Source: Artemisia argyi (taxonomy: Eukaryota; Streptophyta; Magnoliopsida; Asterales; Asteraceae). From it: a stretch of DNA of 64,000 nucleotides. Below the pieces are notes generated by a model. That model did no database searches, was not told the origin of the DNA, and was given only the letters and a program-made list of their open reading frames with translations. Position numbers and translations under genes: made by a program. This document shows, piece by piece, positions 46,994 to 59,011 of the stretch. The DNA lies in the NCBI GenBank assembly GCA_030686995.1, contig CM060693.1, positions 106,751,501 to 106,815,500 on the forward strand, given 5' to 3'. Position 1 is the first letter of the stretch; each line of letters begins with the position of its first letter.

Positions 46994-48865
46994 AGATAAC
47001 GCTCATTTCGTACATATTTTAGTCGCTTTGTTTGCTTGTTTGTGCATTCTGTTTGGTTGTGTTTATGAACATATTGTGCAGAAAAGGTACAAAAAGATAT
47101 ATTTAAGTTCAGGTATAATCAAGTCCAAGGAATGACTAGAAAGATGAAGAAAAGTTGTTTAATCAAGAGCTTTTGCACAACGGTTAATTTCATCCCATGA
47201 TAAAGTCCTCGGGGAGTCCATCAAATATAAAGAATCAAGTTATAAAGACTTCCGAGTTCAAGAAAATATCAAGTGTTGATGATATGAATGGAAGTCACAT
47301 GCAAAGTTTGTTATGAAATATGTTTTTCTTCTTCGACCTAAGGTTCACGTTCAAACCAAAGGTTCAATATAAATACTACAATTCTCAAGTTGAAACCTGA
47401 ACCTTGGGTTTAGACTCAAACCTTGGGTTCTTGCACTCCTGGCTTCTTTAATAATCACTATTAATGATCCAACTCTTCAAGTGAGTTGTCATTATGCTTC
47501 ATTTACTTCAAGTGCAGAATTTTTATGACACTTTGTGCCCAAGCAACTTGCTTGTTGACCAAGTGTAGCTTTTCCATTAATAAGAAGCCTAGCCAAAAGA
47601 GAAACACCATATTATACTCATCAATTATTCTCTCAAGGCTACAAAGAAGAAGAAACGCAGGAAAAAGCTTACTTTCAGTTATCATCAATCATTGTAATCA
47701 TTCAAGGAATCATTGTTGATCATCTCATAATTGTTCCTAACTCTTGTAATCATCATTACAACATTTGTAAGAGTCATCGTTAGGATCGCTAGGATGACTA
47801 AGAAGACTTCAATTTTATTTGAGTTGTGATGTATTGTATTTCTATTACTAGTCATCGTTAGTTGTATTTAGATCTAAGAATGGCCTGTCATTCTTATATA
47901 GTGGTAGTGGTAGTGTCCTTAGGGACTTCGATGAGAGACTCACTCTCTTCCATTGTACTTAAACGTTTTTGATTAATGTATTTTACCGGGTGCAGGATTA
48001 CTCCCCTTTACCAAAAAAAACATTTGTAAGAGTCTTTAATCATGTTTTCAAGTGAGTTAATTTATGTGATTGTGTCTTTGTTTGCCATGAGCGGCTAAGT
48101 GCCTTATGCACTTGCCTAGATGATGTTTGTTGCATGAATATTGATTGATTATGACTCTATGGTTCTAGTTTCATGAAAAGCTAATACTAAGATCGAATTA
48201 CACTTTCAAAGTTTTCATAAATGAAAGAGTTATCAAGTTTGGTTGATTATTAATGGTGTAATAGGTCGAAAGAGACACTGTTATTTAATCAATTGCAAAA
48301 CCTTTGTTTATGAAGGATTTACCTTATGTATTGACCATTTCGTAAGTAACTTGGTTAAACTTGGGAAACTTTGAAAGGATAGTTGTCAATTACTTGTGAA
48401 ACGATAGCGAATCAATTGATTGAATTGTGTTAGTCTTGTTTTGATCAAATCTTATTATTGTTTTTATCATCTTAAAATCTTGACGAGGATTGAAAGTGTT
48501 TAAAACAAGGGAATTAGTACACCAACTAATCAAATTAGAACACCTCTAATTTATTGATCATAATCGTTGTGAACCATTGTCATAATCATATCATTTGAAG
48601 TGTGCAAACTAGTCTAGGTAAGTGTAGTTTTTAATATATTGAATTTACATCATCATAATTATTTGCTTGCTTAAAGATCGTTACTTAGTACTCGTGATAA
48701 CCAAAACTCATGTTTCATAAAACTAAACAAATCCTTGTGAACGACCTCGGCTTACCATTTCATCTCTTACTACACATGGACGAGTATACTTGCTCGTATG
48801 TGTTTCCTTTGAATCATTGGTAGATCATGTTATAAATTTAAAACTTGTCCACTCAACACACATCA
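46994..48865 (+). repeat. 5' LTR of element C
   Basis: About 1.87 kb. A TATA motif (TATAAATA) is at about 47369. GGTTC repeats occur at 47340-47435. A GCCATGAGCGGCTAAG block near 48086 is characteristic of this LTR group and has a counterpart in LTR D near 50153. It contains a 243-bp LINE insertion. The end ACACATCA precedes the PBS. Confidence 0.7.
47776..48018 (+). mobile_element. very short 5'-truncated LINE in LTR C
   Basis: About 243 bp of LINE 3' tail (CCATTGTACTTAAACG and TTTACCGGG blocks shared with 24040-24090) ending in poly-A at 48013-48020. It is flanked by a duplication of about 15 bp, ACATTTGTAAGAGTC (47761-47775; again ending at 48034). This is a clean target-primed insertion of the same LINE family as at 9782. 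Confidence 0.9.
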
Positions 48866-48870
48866 AGTTT

Positions 48871-48889
48871 TTGGCGCCGCTGTTGGGGA
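48871..48889 (+). promoter_or_regulatory. primer binding site of element C
   Basis: TTGGCGCCGCTGTTGGGGA, a few bases after the LTR, matches the PBS type of Athila/Tat gypsy elements. Confidence 0.85.
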
Positions 48890-49301
48890 TTTGATCAGGT
48901 TTTCGTGAGCTTTCGTTCATAATTTCTCGTTGCTTAGTTCGTTCCCATAAGTTCGTTCATTAAAAAGTTCTTTGAATTTCGTCCAGGAAATCGTGGTTCA
49001 CACTTGAACCCACGGTTTGAATGTTTTCTAATTTTTTTTCTCTTTAGTTTTTCGCCGAACCGCCCGGTCCAGACACGAACCTAAACGGTTCTGACCTTAC
49101 TGTTTTTCGACCCCAACTTTGACCTTCTAAACCGCGCGGTCCAAACTTGAACCGATCCGGTTCAGCTGCTCCTGTTTGACCCCCTTCGTTTGAACCACCC
49201 GGTTTGAACCGAACTATTCCGGTTCGAACCCTTCTGTGAACCAGACCCCAACTCTGAACATTCCGGTTTAAACCTGACCGTTCCGGTTAGTAACCCACTA
49301 T

Positions 49302-49336
<35 letters not shown>

Positions 49337-49395
49337 TTTTTAATTTTTCTTTCTTGTTTCGTAATCCTTTTTCATTTGGCTAGTTTTTCTCTTGT
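48890..49395 (+). other. leader of element C with CCGGTT repeats
   Basis: Non-coding leader. Between 49050 and 49290 there are about ten degenerate ACCGNNCGGTT/CCGGTTNGAACC motifs in both orientations. A poly-A of 28 is at 49306-49333. Confidence 0.7.
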
Positions 49396-49455
49396 ATGAC
49401 CACTCGTTCTACGAACGAAGAGTTAAGTACACCATTGTCTAATCCCGAAAGTTTA
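49396..49455 (+). pseudogene. gag start of element C, cut after 20 codons
   Basis: An ATG at 49396 opens a frame reading MTTRSTNEELSTPLSNPES-, a start typical of Athila/Tat gag proteins. LTR D begins at 49456. Confidence 0.65.
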
Positions 49456-50200
49456 TGATGACGCTCGAATTATACATATTTTATATAGCGTTATTTGTTA
49501 GTTTCTATATGATTTATAAGTACTTTCGATACTTAATTGCATGAAAATACATTTCAGGTCCAATAGACAAAGAACTTCAAGATCTAAGGCAATATGTACA
49601 AATCCAAGATAATCTTATGATAAAGCCTATTCCAAGTGAAAAGAGCGCCGAGTTTTTGTCTCAAGTGAGCCGGTTATGGGGGCGAATATAATCCTACACA
49701 ATCGAAGTCAAATCAAGTCAAGTGCGCCGATCTTATATCTCAAGTACGCCGGCCTTCAGCTCACTTAATGACCCTTTGGCTCCAAGAAATCTCTTGAAGG
49801 CCGCCGCTGTTTATCTCCTAGATCGTCGGCATTCAGTGTGAAGTCCGCCGACCTTTTCCTCAAATGCGACGTACTTCAATGCCTGGCTACTTCTCCATGC
49901 CTATAAATAGAGCCTCATTTCGCCTCATTTTCACAACACATCTCATCCCAACAACCATAAAGTTCTGATATTCACTCTCTCTCGTAATCCAATCATTGGA
50001 GTGCAAAAGTGAAGTCAAAGATCCTTTAAAGTGTTGAAATACTTCTTAGATATTATTGTGGTGATCGCTAGTGACGGTAGCTTCTTCATTGCATTAATTC
50101 AGAAGCATGTTAATCATTTCAAACGTTATTATCACTGTAAGCTTGTTTGTTACAGCCATGTTAGGCTAAACTCCTTAGGGTTGCTGTGACAAATGGTAAT
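49456..50200 (+). mobile_element. Tat/Athila-like element D, partial LTR
   Basis: It starts TGATGACGCTCGAATTATAC, parallel to the start of LTR C, and has a TATA box (TATAAATAG, about 49908) and C/A-rich start region. The middle has GCCG-rich repeats (CGCCGA, GTCCGCCGACC) at 49640-49870. It reaches at least the CATGTTAGGCTAAACTCCTTAGGG block (50157-50180) and is then overtaken by gypsy LTR B. The right border is uncertain to within about 200 bp. Confidence 0.6.
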
Positions 50201-51115
50201 TTTCATACATTAATTTAATAATAAATTTCTATTTATTATAATTATTTTGAGTATTATATGCATTTTTGCATGATTCTGCATGTTTCGGTACATTTCTGAA
50301 CATTTTCGGGAGCTGTCTTGCACACTGTTGCTTACAGTCATCACTGAAAAAGTCTATTTTTTTCAGTAAGCATACAATATTCCATTTCGGATAGTTATTG
50401 ACAAGTTTTGTAATTTACTGAGAGCTTTCTCACATTTTTCTGAAAAACACGCCGCACGCAAACTGACACTACAGTACCTATGGTAATAGTCAAGTAAATA
50501 TATTTTTGAGACAGTAACGACATTTTATTACATTTCTGACAAAAACGTGGCTAAAAACTTTATTTTTCGTGTATGTGTCCAAAAACGTCAAACAGGGACA
50601 CTTCGGTTACATTTAAGCTTAAACTGACATACTATATACCAACGAGGAGTAAAAATATCTACTCCCACCTCCCTTGGATACTCCCTAGCTGGCCACCTCA
50701 CATCCAACACATATCATCACATGCTAATTCACCTTATTAACCAAAGAACATGCTATTATCCAAATCTATAATCCTATATACATTTACCCTCCCCATTTCA
50801 CCTTACCAACCTCAAAATTCATCTCATTTTCTTCCTTGGCTTCTCCAAGCCGAATACACACACACACAAGATACATAAATAATTTTTGAAGATCAAGTTG
50901 ATTTGGGTATTAAATTCAAGAGTTTTGGGTAAATTCGAAGGTGATTTGGGTTAATTTGAAGTGTTTTGGGTCTCCTTTTGTTCTTGCTAGCCACGTTAAA
51001 ACACACCCTTTGTAAGTCATCATCAAAAATTTTCTAATATTGTTTAATTCATGTTCTTGTGATATTAAGTGAGGTTACCAAGTGCTAAATGTATATATTT
51101 TGTCAAGATGAAAAA

Positions 51116-52696
51116 TGTGGAAAACTAAAAGGGGGGGGGGGGGTTGAATAGTTTTACGTCTTTTTAATTTTATTATGAAAACTTAGTTTAGTTTTAAAAC
51201 CTTGTTTACTTTTAAAACTTTGATTCGATCTTATGTGAACTTAAATCTTGAACAATATGAACAACTATATCTAAGTATGAACAATGATAATAATGTAAGC
51301 TAAGTATGTGAAATCAACACATGCATAATATAAACAATTATAGCTATATACGATAGATAAGTAAGTAAACGTTTATTTTATAATCCTTAATTATATTTTG
51401 TATGAAAACTATACTTGATCGAAATGATCAGTTATATGTATGTTACCTTTTTAGTTTGATTGTAAAAACTTTGTTTTATGAATAAAACTTTTGTTTGATC
51501 TTTAAGTGAAATCAACACTAGCACTATATGAGCAACTATATATATACGTCTACGTCAACAAAAATAATAACGATATAAGCAAGATAATAAGTAAGACATG
51601 GAAAGATCTAACCGCGAGACAAATGATTTATATTGGTTCGGCTACAAGGACACCTTCCTTGCCCTACTTCACTCCCCGAGTCACCTACTCAAGAGTTTTC
51701 TTCACTATGTCAACAAGCTCCCTTATGGCGGAGAAAACCTTACACAACTTTTGCTTACACCAATTAACGACACTAAGCTAAATGTCGAGTTTTAATCTTA
51801 GCTAGAACCAATCTCACAGCACTAGCCACTACAAGCCTTCTTCACACCTTGTACACACCACCACTACTACACAACTTCTCACAACATCACTACATCTTCT
51901 TCACACCACTACTTCTTCTTCACTACTTCTATTCACTACTAACACACCTAAATCAACCTATTACAAAGCTTCTACACCTTTACAAATAATTTACACAACT
52001 ACAAACAATATTCACAAATCTACAATACTTCTTTAACTTGATATTGAAGGAGTATTCTTCTCTTGCACTTTGAGTGGTGAGGGATTTGATCACTTGAAAC
52101 AAATACTTATAATCTTATGATCAAACAATTTAGAATGATGTTTGGAAAGGATTGAGACTGGAAATTTTTGTGTAAAAGGTGAGGAAAAATTGCAGAAGTG
52201 AGCCAATATTTATAGGCAATTTTTCTAACAAGTTTAAGCGTGCTGGCCCCCTTAATTGGAGGCCGGTCGCCCTTATAATTAAGGGGGCCACCCAGACAGA
52301 AATGAAATTTTTTTGTTTTTTTCTGGGGAAGGTTTATCTAGTAAAATTTTAATTGTTTTTGGCTAAAAATTTGAATTCATATATATATTATGAATTAAAT
52401 ATTTTTCTTTAATTACCAAAAGTGTTTTTCTAAAATATATAAAATGTTTATAACATTTTATAAAATTTGTAGTGTCTAAATAAAAATCCCTTTGATCATA
52501 AAATGTATTAGGCATTTGTTTATTCATACCTTAAGTGATTTAGTTGGATGGAATGATATTTGTAACTAAATACTTGTTTGCGTAATGATTTTACGTTTAA
52601 TGATTTTACATTTAATGATTTTACATTTTGTGATCGTTAAAACATAAGGATATCCAGAAATACTAATAACGTTTTTATGCATTATTTATACCAACA
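51116..52696 (-). repeat. 3' LTR of the Sirevirus-like element
   Basis: 1581 bp. On the plus strand it starts TGTGGAAAACTAAAAGG followed by a long G run and ends ATACCAACA. It is about 60 bp longer than its partner, mainly from length changes near 52205-52260. Confidence 0.93.
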
Positions 52697-52859
52697 ATCT
52701 CCCCCTTTTTGATGATTACAAAATCTAAACTCATTAAATCAAAAATTAAGATATAAACAAGTATTTAGTGAGTTTATATCATTTCTCCCCCTTTTTGTTA
52801 GCATCAAAAAGGTTATCCCAACAATATTAGAGCTCCCCCTCGACGTGTACTCCCCCTCG
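52697..52859 (-). promoter_or_regulatory. four polypurine tracts next to the 3' LTR
   Basis: On the minus strand AAAAAGGGGGAGAT abuts the LTR (52710-52697). Similar GGGGGAG motifs recur at 52784-52797, 52832-52842 and 52850-52859. Multiple PPTs here are a known mark of Sireviruses. Confidence 0.85.
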
Positions 52860-54954
52860 TTTTAAGGTTATAGGACAAACTGAGATATGGAATGCTTGCA
52901 AAAATATTTAGAAGCACAAGCATATATAGCAAAAATATGGAAAACAACAAGAATAGCAAACAAATATTAAGGACACATAGCAATATATTCATCAATTTAA
53001 AGTAATGAATAAAAGATCATAATTTGCCAAAGAGAGTCATCGGACTTGCTTGCAACAAAAGGTTGGTTGATTTTTATTTGAAAATGAAAATCATAAGCAT
53101 ATAGTATGCTTAGACGGTTGATGATGGAGTATTTGGAATGAAAGTAGTTGAGTTAGGGTAAGGTTGTTGGATAAATGGAGATATATATTTTGGTGCATCG
53201 ATGTTGGAGAGTTTGGAGGTGGAAAGCTAGGAGCGGAAGATGTTGATTGAGGTTTTGGATCTTGTTCAAGTGAGGGTGTTGGATAAGATCAAGTGGGAAT
53301 ATACTCAATCCAAGTGAAGTGTTTATTCATGGACTCCCTTGAGTTCTTCAATGAACTACAAGTGTTCGGAGGAAGGTGATGATGGTGGAATGTGGTTGTT
53401 ATTTGGGGCGGATATTTGGACATGCAACATAGGAATAACATGTGAGTTGGTAGGAGGTGGTGGTGATACTTTTGATGGTGGAGACATTCTTTATTTTGGG
53501 TAATCATTAATGGATGAAAATCAAGGTATGGAAGAAAAGTGTGTTTCATGAATAGAGGGTGTTTTGGATGGTGCATTTGGTGCACTAGGAGATGAGCATT
53601 GAAGTTGAGGTTATGGGGTTGTGTTGTCATCTTTGGTTAAGTAAATGAAGAGTTATTTAAGAGTGATGATGAGGATCTTTTGTTTCTTTGATGTTTTTGA
53701 AATGGAAGTTTTTGGTGAATCCATGGTGGATTATAGTGATGTGTGTTGGAGGTGAAAGGTGAGATGAAGATGTATTTTTGGGAGTAAGGATGAAGGTGTA
53801 CTTGGGTGATGAGATGGACGACTGGTTATTATGATGTGGTTTGTGAAAGGGTTCATTTGAGTGAACATGAGGTTTGTGTATCATGAAGTATGGTTTGACC
53901 TTCATGGGTTAGGTTGTAGTGGTGATGACACACTTTGTAGAGTGTAGGGAATGGTTACATGGTTGAATCTTTTTGTGAGGATGACTAGATGGAGTTATTG
54001 GTGAGGATGGGAAATGAGTATCAAGTTGTGTGATTGGTGAGAGTGAAATAGCAATGTTCACAGAAGGAATGACTTGGTTTTTCATTTCACTTTGGTGGTT
54101 TGAGTGTGTAAAGGTTATGAGGTTTGAGTGTAAGGTAGAAGGGTATGGGTGAGTAAAGGTTATGAGGTTTGAGTGTTTAAAGAATATGAGGTTTGGTTTT
54201 GGGCAAGTCCAACTCTTTAGGCAACTGGAATATGCATGAAAAGTATATAGACAAATAAACATGTAATATAATTACAACTAAGCATGCATGCAAACTTAAT
54301 AAAGTAATAGATCAAGTAATTAAGGCATTCTACCTAACATGACTAACTTAGTGCAAAGGCAAAGGCAACTAATGAGTGAGACACTAGTGATGGAACAAAT
54401 GTGATAGCGAAATTCTTGATTTTGTTCTAGTGTGTGCCAATATGAAACAAATACGAAGTTAAGATCATTTCGACTCCTATAAAAGAAAAACAAATTTTCC
54501 TAAGAAACGATCCTTGATCTCCTTGATTTAGCTTTGCTCACTTCTAAGTGTCATGTATATGTATATATTGGATTATATATATATAGATAACGAGAGTGAG
54601 ACTATTATGCATGATTAGAATGAAAACATTTTTATCATTATTCAACAATGAGTTTTCGTAAATGTGAGAATGATTTTCAAAAGTGAATTGGGGTTTTTCA
54701 TATGAGTATGTTTATGCAGAAACAAAATGTCTCAATTCTTGGTTTAGTGCAAAATAGAATTCTAGACTCAGATTGAGAGGGAAAGAAAAGAAAACTGAAA
54801 ATTTTAAGCTCAGATGGTCGACCCCCTTAAAGTGTGGCCGGTCCCCTAAATATTTAAGGGGGCCGCCCTTACAACTTTAAGGGGTCCGCCCATCTGACAG
54901 AAAAAAATTTTTAGAACTTTGTAATTTCAGAAAGTTTTAAGTATTCTTAAGAAT
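52860..54954 (-). other. region between pol and 3' LTR of the Sirevirus-like element
   Basis: Plus-strand G/T/A-rich, so minus-strand frames are long and His/Pro/Thr/Ser-rich (54262-53909, 53905-53657 in one frame, and 53630-53289). Tandem GGTTATGAGGTTTGAGTGT units occur at 54110-54190. Some Sireviruses carry an env-like gene here, but no signal peptide or conserved domain is visible. I treat it as low-complexity DNA. Confidence 0.5.
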
Positions 54955-55195
54955 TCAATTAATTTGCTCCATCATTCCTAATCCTAAACGCAAGTGATTA
55001 AATAGTTCACGCTTAAGGGGTTTGGCAAACATATCGGCAATGTTATCTTCCGAAGCTACCTTTTCTGCATAACCTATGATCATAAGTGATTGATGACGTA
55101 GTTCTATATGTTAGATGTGAGAGTGTTGAATAGGGTATATCCTAACTTTTATAGCTCCTTTGTTGTTGCACACTTATCTAATTTGATGCCATGGT
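54955..55195 (-). pseudogene. RNase H C-terminal remnant
   Basis: On the minus strand the frame reads the end of a copia RNase H: CNNKGAIKV, a His block, then KVASEDNIADMFAKPLKRE, ending with TGA at 54957-54955. Internal stops are present. It marks the pol end left after the internal deletion. Confidence 0.7.
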
Positions 55196-55606
55196 CTACG
55201 AGAGCTTGTTTCATCCATAGTTTTCTTACACGAGCGGTCTAATCCTACTTCTATATTAACAATTAATCCATTTAACTCATTTCACTTGATCACCATGAGT
55301 TTGCTAATAGTGGACATAGAAGATTTCCATTTTCTATGTTGTTCGACAACGAACAATTTTATTTTAATCCTAGGAAAGCCAACTAAGAGGGGTTAATAAT
55401 GCGTGAGTAAGTAAGTATTACTAGCTATATAACTAAGCATTAATCTAACTAGTTATTAATCTAAGAATATGAATTTTTACGATGAACTTAAAAGAAACGC
55501 GTACCTTTTAGTCTTCAATAAATTTTCTTCAAACACTTCAAGTTGCCATGTTGACTTATAGAAGTCATTTGTAGATGAGATTCCAATATTTTCAAAAAGT
55601 GACAAC
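55196..55606 (-). other. deletion-junction region of the Sirevirus-like element
   Basis: Between the gag linker and the RNase H remnant. No copia domain can be read here; protease, integrase and RT should lie in this position and are missing. Confidence 0.5.
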
Positions 55607-57421
55607 TTAGCCACTTGGTTCCCATGGTATCATTGGTCCAAAGTTGTTTGAACCAAACATGGTTTGCAATTGACCAGGATGCATGTATGGTGGAAGTATT
55701 CCCCATGGGTTAAAGCTTGGTTTATGTGGATAATTCCACATTGGGTGACTATTATTAGAAAAGTTTTGTCTAACTTGATTTCTCCTATGTTGAGGGGTTT
55801 TAGACCGAGGATGAGGATTATTTGGTCTATTTAGAGGTGGAGTTTTAGATCTTAATTTTGGTTTAGAAAATCCGGTTTCGGCTTTTAATGATGGTTTATA
55901 AAAACTTTTTACTTCCTCATCACTTGCCATAGGTATTTTTCTATCTTTTATAATTACATACTTAAGGTTTGACTTTAATGGTTTTTGTGTACTAGATTCA
56001 CATTCAAACTTTACATTTTCATTTTCGCTAGTTGAAACATTAGTTGAGGTGAATCCTAAATCGGTTTTATCTCTCGAAGTTTCGAGAACACTTATTATTT
56101 TCTTAAGTGAGTTACTACTATTTTTAAACTTGTCAAGTTTGAAAATTTCATCTTTAAGTTTTTCATTTTCATTTTTGACCTCCTAAACATGTTTTACATT
56201 CTATAAAAACTTCTTTTTCTTTTTCCAAATGTTGTAGTTTAATTTTTAATTCGAGTACTTCATTTTCTAATCGATTATTAATATGTTTTAGTGACTTATT
56301 TTTAGCTATGACCTTTTGACCTAATTTACACAATCTACTATATTCGTTATCTAAGTCTTTTTCCTCTAAAGATAAATGTTCATCACTATAGTATTCGGTT
56401 TTAGAGCGTACCTCATCAGATGCCTTTGCCATGAGACACTTTTCATTTTTTGTTGTCTCTTTTTTATCATTATCACTATCGCTTCATGCTCCTCCTACAA
56501 AGGCCTTGTGGTTTTGACTTCTTGACAATTTCGGACATTCTCCAATAAGATGATTTGGATCTCCACACTTAAAACACTTTCTTTCATTATATGGTTGCCT
56601 AACGTATCTTCCTTGTCTTTTGAAGAATTTCTTGAAGTCTCGTACGGCCATAGCATATTCTTCATCGTCACTTTTGGAGGTTGAGCATTCTTCGTCACTA
56701 GATTCCTTTTTAGCTTTCAACGCAATTGTTTTGCTTTGCTTCCTTTTTTCCTTTGACCATCTCGGAGTCTTTCTTTATTATTTCCTCGTAGACCTTTAAG
56801 TTGCCGATCAATTCGTCAAGTTGTAGAGATGACAAATTCTTTGATTCTTCAATCGCCGTAACTTTAGCTCGCCATTTTGGATGAAGAGCCCTAAGAAATT
56901 TCCTAACAAAATTCTTACTAGAAAAATTCTCATCAAGTGTTTTTAAACTTGTGATGAAGTGTTAAACCTAGCAAAAGCATTATCAATTGATTCCTCTTCC
57001 GGAATCGTAAATTGTTCATATTTTTGAACAAGAAGATCTATTTTATTATTTTTGACTTGACTATTACCTTGGTGAGTGATTAATAAGGAATGCCAAATTT
57101 CTTTTGCGGTTTTACACATAAAAATTCTTTCATATTCTTTGAGTGGTAACGCATTATAAATAACCATTTTAGCCTCATTATTTTTTGCTAGTTTCTTTTT
57201 CAAATTGTCATTTTGTTTTTAAAAGATACAATTTCATCCTTTTTAGTTTCAAAATTATATTGAATAGGGGAAAAATCACCAAAGGTAATAACATGTCAAA
57301 GATCAAGATCTTTTGATTTCACATAAGTTTCGAATCTATTTTTTCAATAAAGAAAACCAGCACTTTCAAATAGTGGTGGTCTTTGCATAGTTTGACCTTC
57401 TAAATATTTTTCCAATTCCAT
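55607..57421 (-). pseudogene. Sirevirus-like gag and linker
   Basis: On the minus strand gag starts at the ATG 57421. It has the gag core (EAKMVIYNALPLKEYERIF, then KTAKEIWHSLLITHQGNS, near 57180-57040), an acidic [12 protein letters not shown] segment and one CCHC zinc knuckle ([14 protein letters not shown], near 56580). A coiled-coil segment (56432-56169) and a Pro/Asn-rich linker (55930-55607) follow. Several stops and frameshifts split it. Confidence 0.8.
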
Positions 57422-57474
57422 AGATCGTTACAAGTTTTAAAATACAATATATTTTAAAAATCTCTTTTAACATA

Positions 57475-57487
57475 GCTCTGATGCCAA
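57475..57487 (-). promoter_or_regulatory. primer binding site of the Sirevirus-like element
   Basis: On the minus strand TTGGCATCAGAGC follows the 5' LTR by one base; it is an initiator tRNA-Met type PBS. Confidence 0.85.
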
Positions 57488-57488
57488 T

Positions 57489-59011
57489 TGTGGAAAACTA
57501 AAAGGGGGGGGGGGGGTTGAATAGTTTTACGTCTTTTTAATTTTATTATGAAAACTTAGTTTAGTTTTAAAACCTTGTTTACTTTTAAAACTTTGATTCG
57601 ATCTTATGTGAACTTAAATCTTGAACAATATGAACAACTATATCTAAGTATGAACAATGATAATAATGTAAGCTAAGTATGTGAAATCAACACATGCATA
57701 ATATAAACAATTATAGCTATATACGATAGATAAGTAAGTAAACGTTTATTTTATAATCCTTAATTATATTTTGTATGAAAACTATACTTGATCGAAATGA
57801 TCAATTATATGTATGTTACCTATTTATTTTGATTGTAAAAACTTTGTTTTGTGAATAAAACTTTTGTTTGATCTTTAAGTAAAATCAATACTAGCACTAT
57901 ATGAGCAACTATAAATATACGTCTACGTCAACAAAAGTAATAACGATATACGCAAGATAATAAGTAAGAGATGGAAAGATCTAACCGTGAGACAAAGGAT
58001 TTATAGTGGTTCGGCTACAAGGACACCTTCCTTACCCTACTCCACTCCCCGAGTCACCTACTCGAGAGTTTTCTTCACTATGTCAACAAGCTCTCTTATG
58101 GCGGAGAAAACCTTACACAACATTTGCTTACACCAATTAACAACACTTAGCTAAATGTCGAGTTCTAATCCTAGCTAGAACCAATCTCACACCACTTGCC
58201 ACTACAAGCCTTCTTCACACCTTGTACACACCACCACTACTACACAACTTCTCACAACTTCACTACTTCTTCTTCACACCACTACTTCTTCTTCACTACT
58301 TCTATTCACTACTAACACACCTAAATCAACCTATTACAAAGCTTGTACACCTTTACAAATAATTTACACAACTACAAACAATATTCAAAAATCTACAATA
58401 CTTCTTTAACTTGATGTTGAAGGCTTATTCTTCTCTTGCACTTTGAGTGGTGAGGGATTTGATCACTTGAAACAAATACTTATAATCTTATGATCAAGGA
58501 GTTACAATGAACTTTAGAAAGGATTGGGACTGAAAATTTTTGTGCAAAAGGTGAGGAAAAATTGAAGAAGTGAGCCCTTAATTGGAGGCCGGCTCCCTTA
58601 AAATTAAGGGGGCCGCCCATATAATTAAGGGAGCCACCCAGACAGAAACGGAATTTTTTTGTCTTTTTCTGGGGAAGGTTTATATAGTGAATTTTAAGTG
58701 TTTTTGGCTAAAAATTTAACTTCATATATTTATTATGAATTAAACATTTTCCTTTAATTACCAAAATTGTTTTTCTAAAATATATAAAATGTTTATAACA
58801 TTTTATAAAATTTGTAGTGTCTAAATAAAAATCCATTTGATAATAAAATGTATTAGGCATTTGTTTATTCATACCTTAAGTGATTTAGTTGGTTGGAATG
58901 ATATTTGTCACTAAATACTTGTTTGCGTAATGATTTTACATTTTCTGATCGTCAAAACATAGGGATATCGAGAAATATTAATAACATTTTTATGCATTAT
59001 TTATATCAACA
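57489..59011 (-). repeat. 5' LTR of the Sirevirus-like element
   Basis: 1523 bp, TGTGGAAAACTAAAAGG to TATATCAACA on the plus strand. It shows clearly more differences from its partner than the copia copy 2 LTR pair does, so this is an older insertion. Confidence 0.93.

Larger units (their letters stand above)
46994..49455 (+). mobile_element. Tat/Athila-like gypsy element C, 5' part
   Basis: Inserted in the protease region of copia element 3. It has an LTR (46994-48865), a PBS of the type used by Athila/Tat gypsy elements, a leader with CCGGTT repeats and the first 20 codons of gag, where element D interrupts it. The LTR start reads AGATAACGCTC where the related LTR D has TGATGACGCTC, so the first T has probably mutated. 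Confidence 0.75.
51116..59011 (-). mobile_element. Sirevirus-like copia element, minus strand, internally deleted
   Basis: Both LTRs are present with flanking AAAAA (51111-51115 and 59012-59016). On the minus strand: 5' LTR 59011-57489, PBS, gag, a linker, an RNase H tail, about 2.1 kb of non-coding DNA with four polypurine tracts, then 3' LTR 52696-51116. Protease, integrase and most RT are deleted, so it cannot move on its own. The gag type, the long region after pol and the multiple PPTs suggest the Sirevirus/Maximus group. It is the only closed element of the right-hand nest. Confidence 0.88.

Noticed and set aside
51131..51143. G run at the LTR edge, considered as a G-quadruplex or sequencing error
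   Set aside because: The same run is present in both LTRs (51131 and 57505), so it is an inherited part of the LTR; no further claim is supported.
51598..51795. Small plus-strand frames in the Sirevirus-like LTR (51506-51795)
   Set aside because: Inside an LTR; the partner LTR has base changes and stops at the same place.
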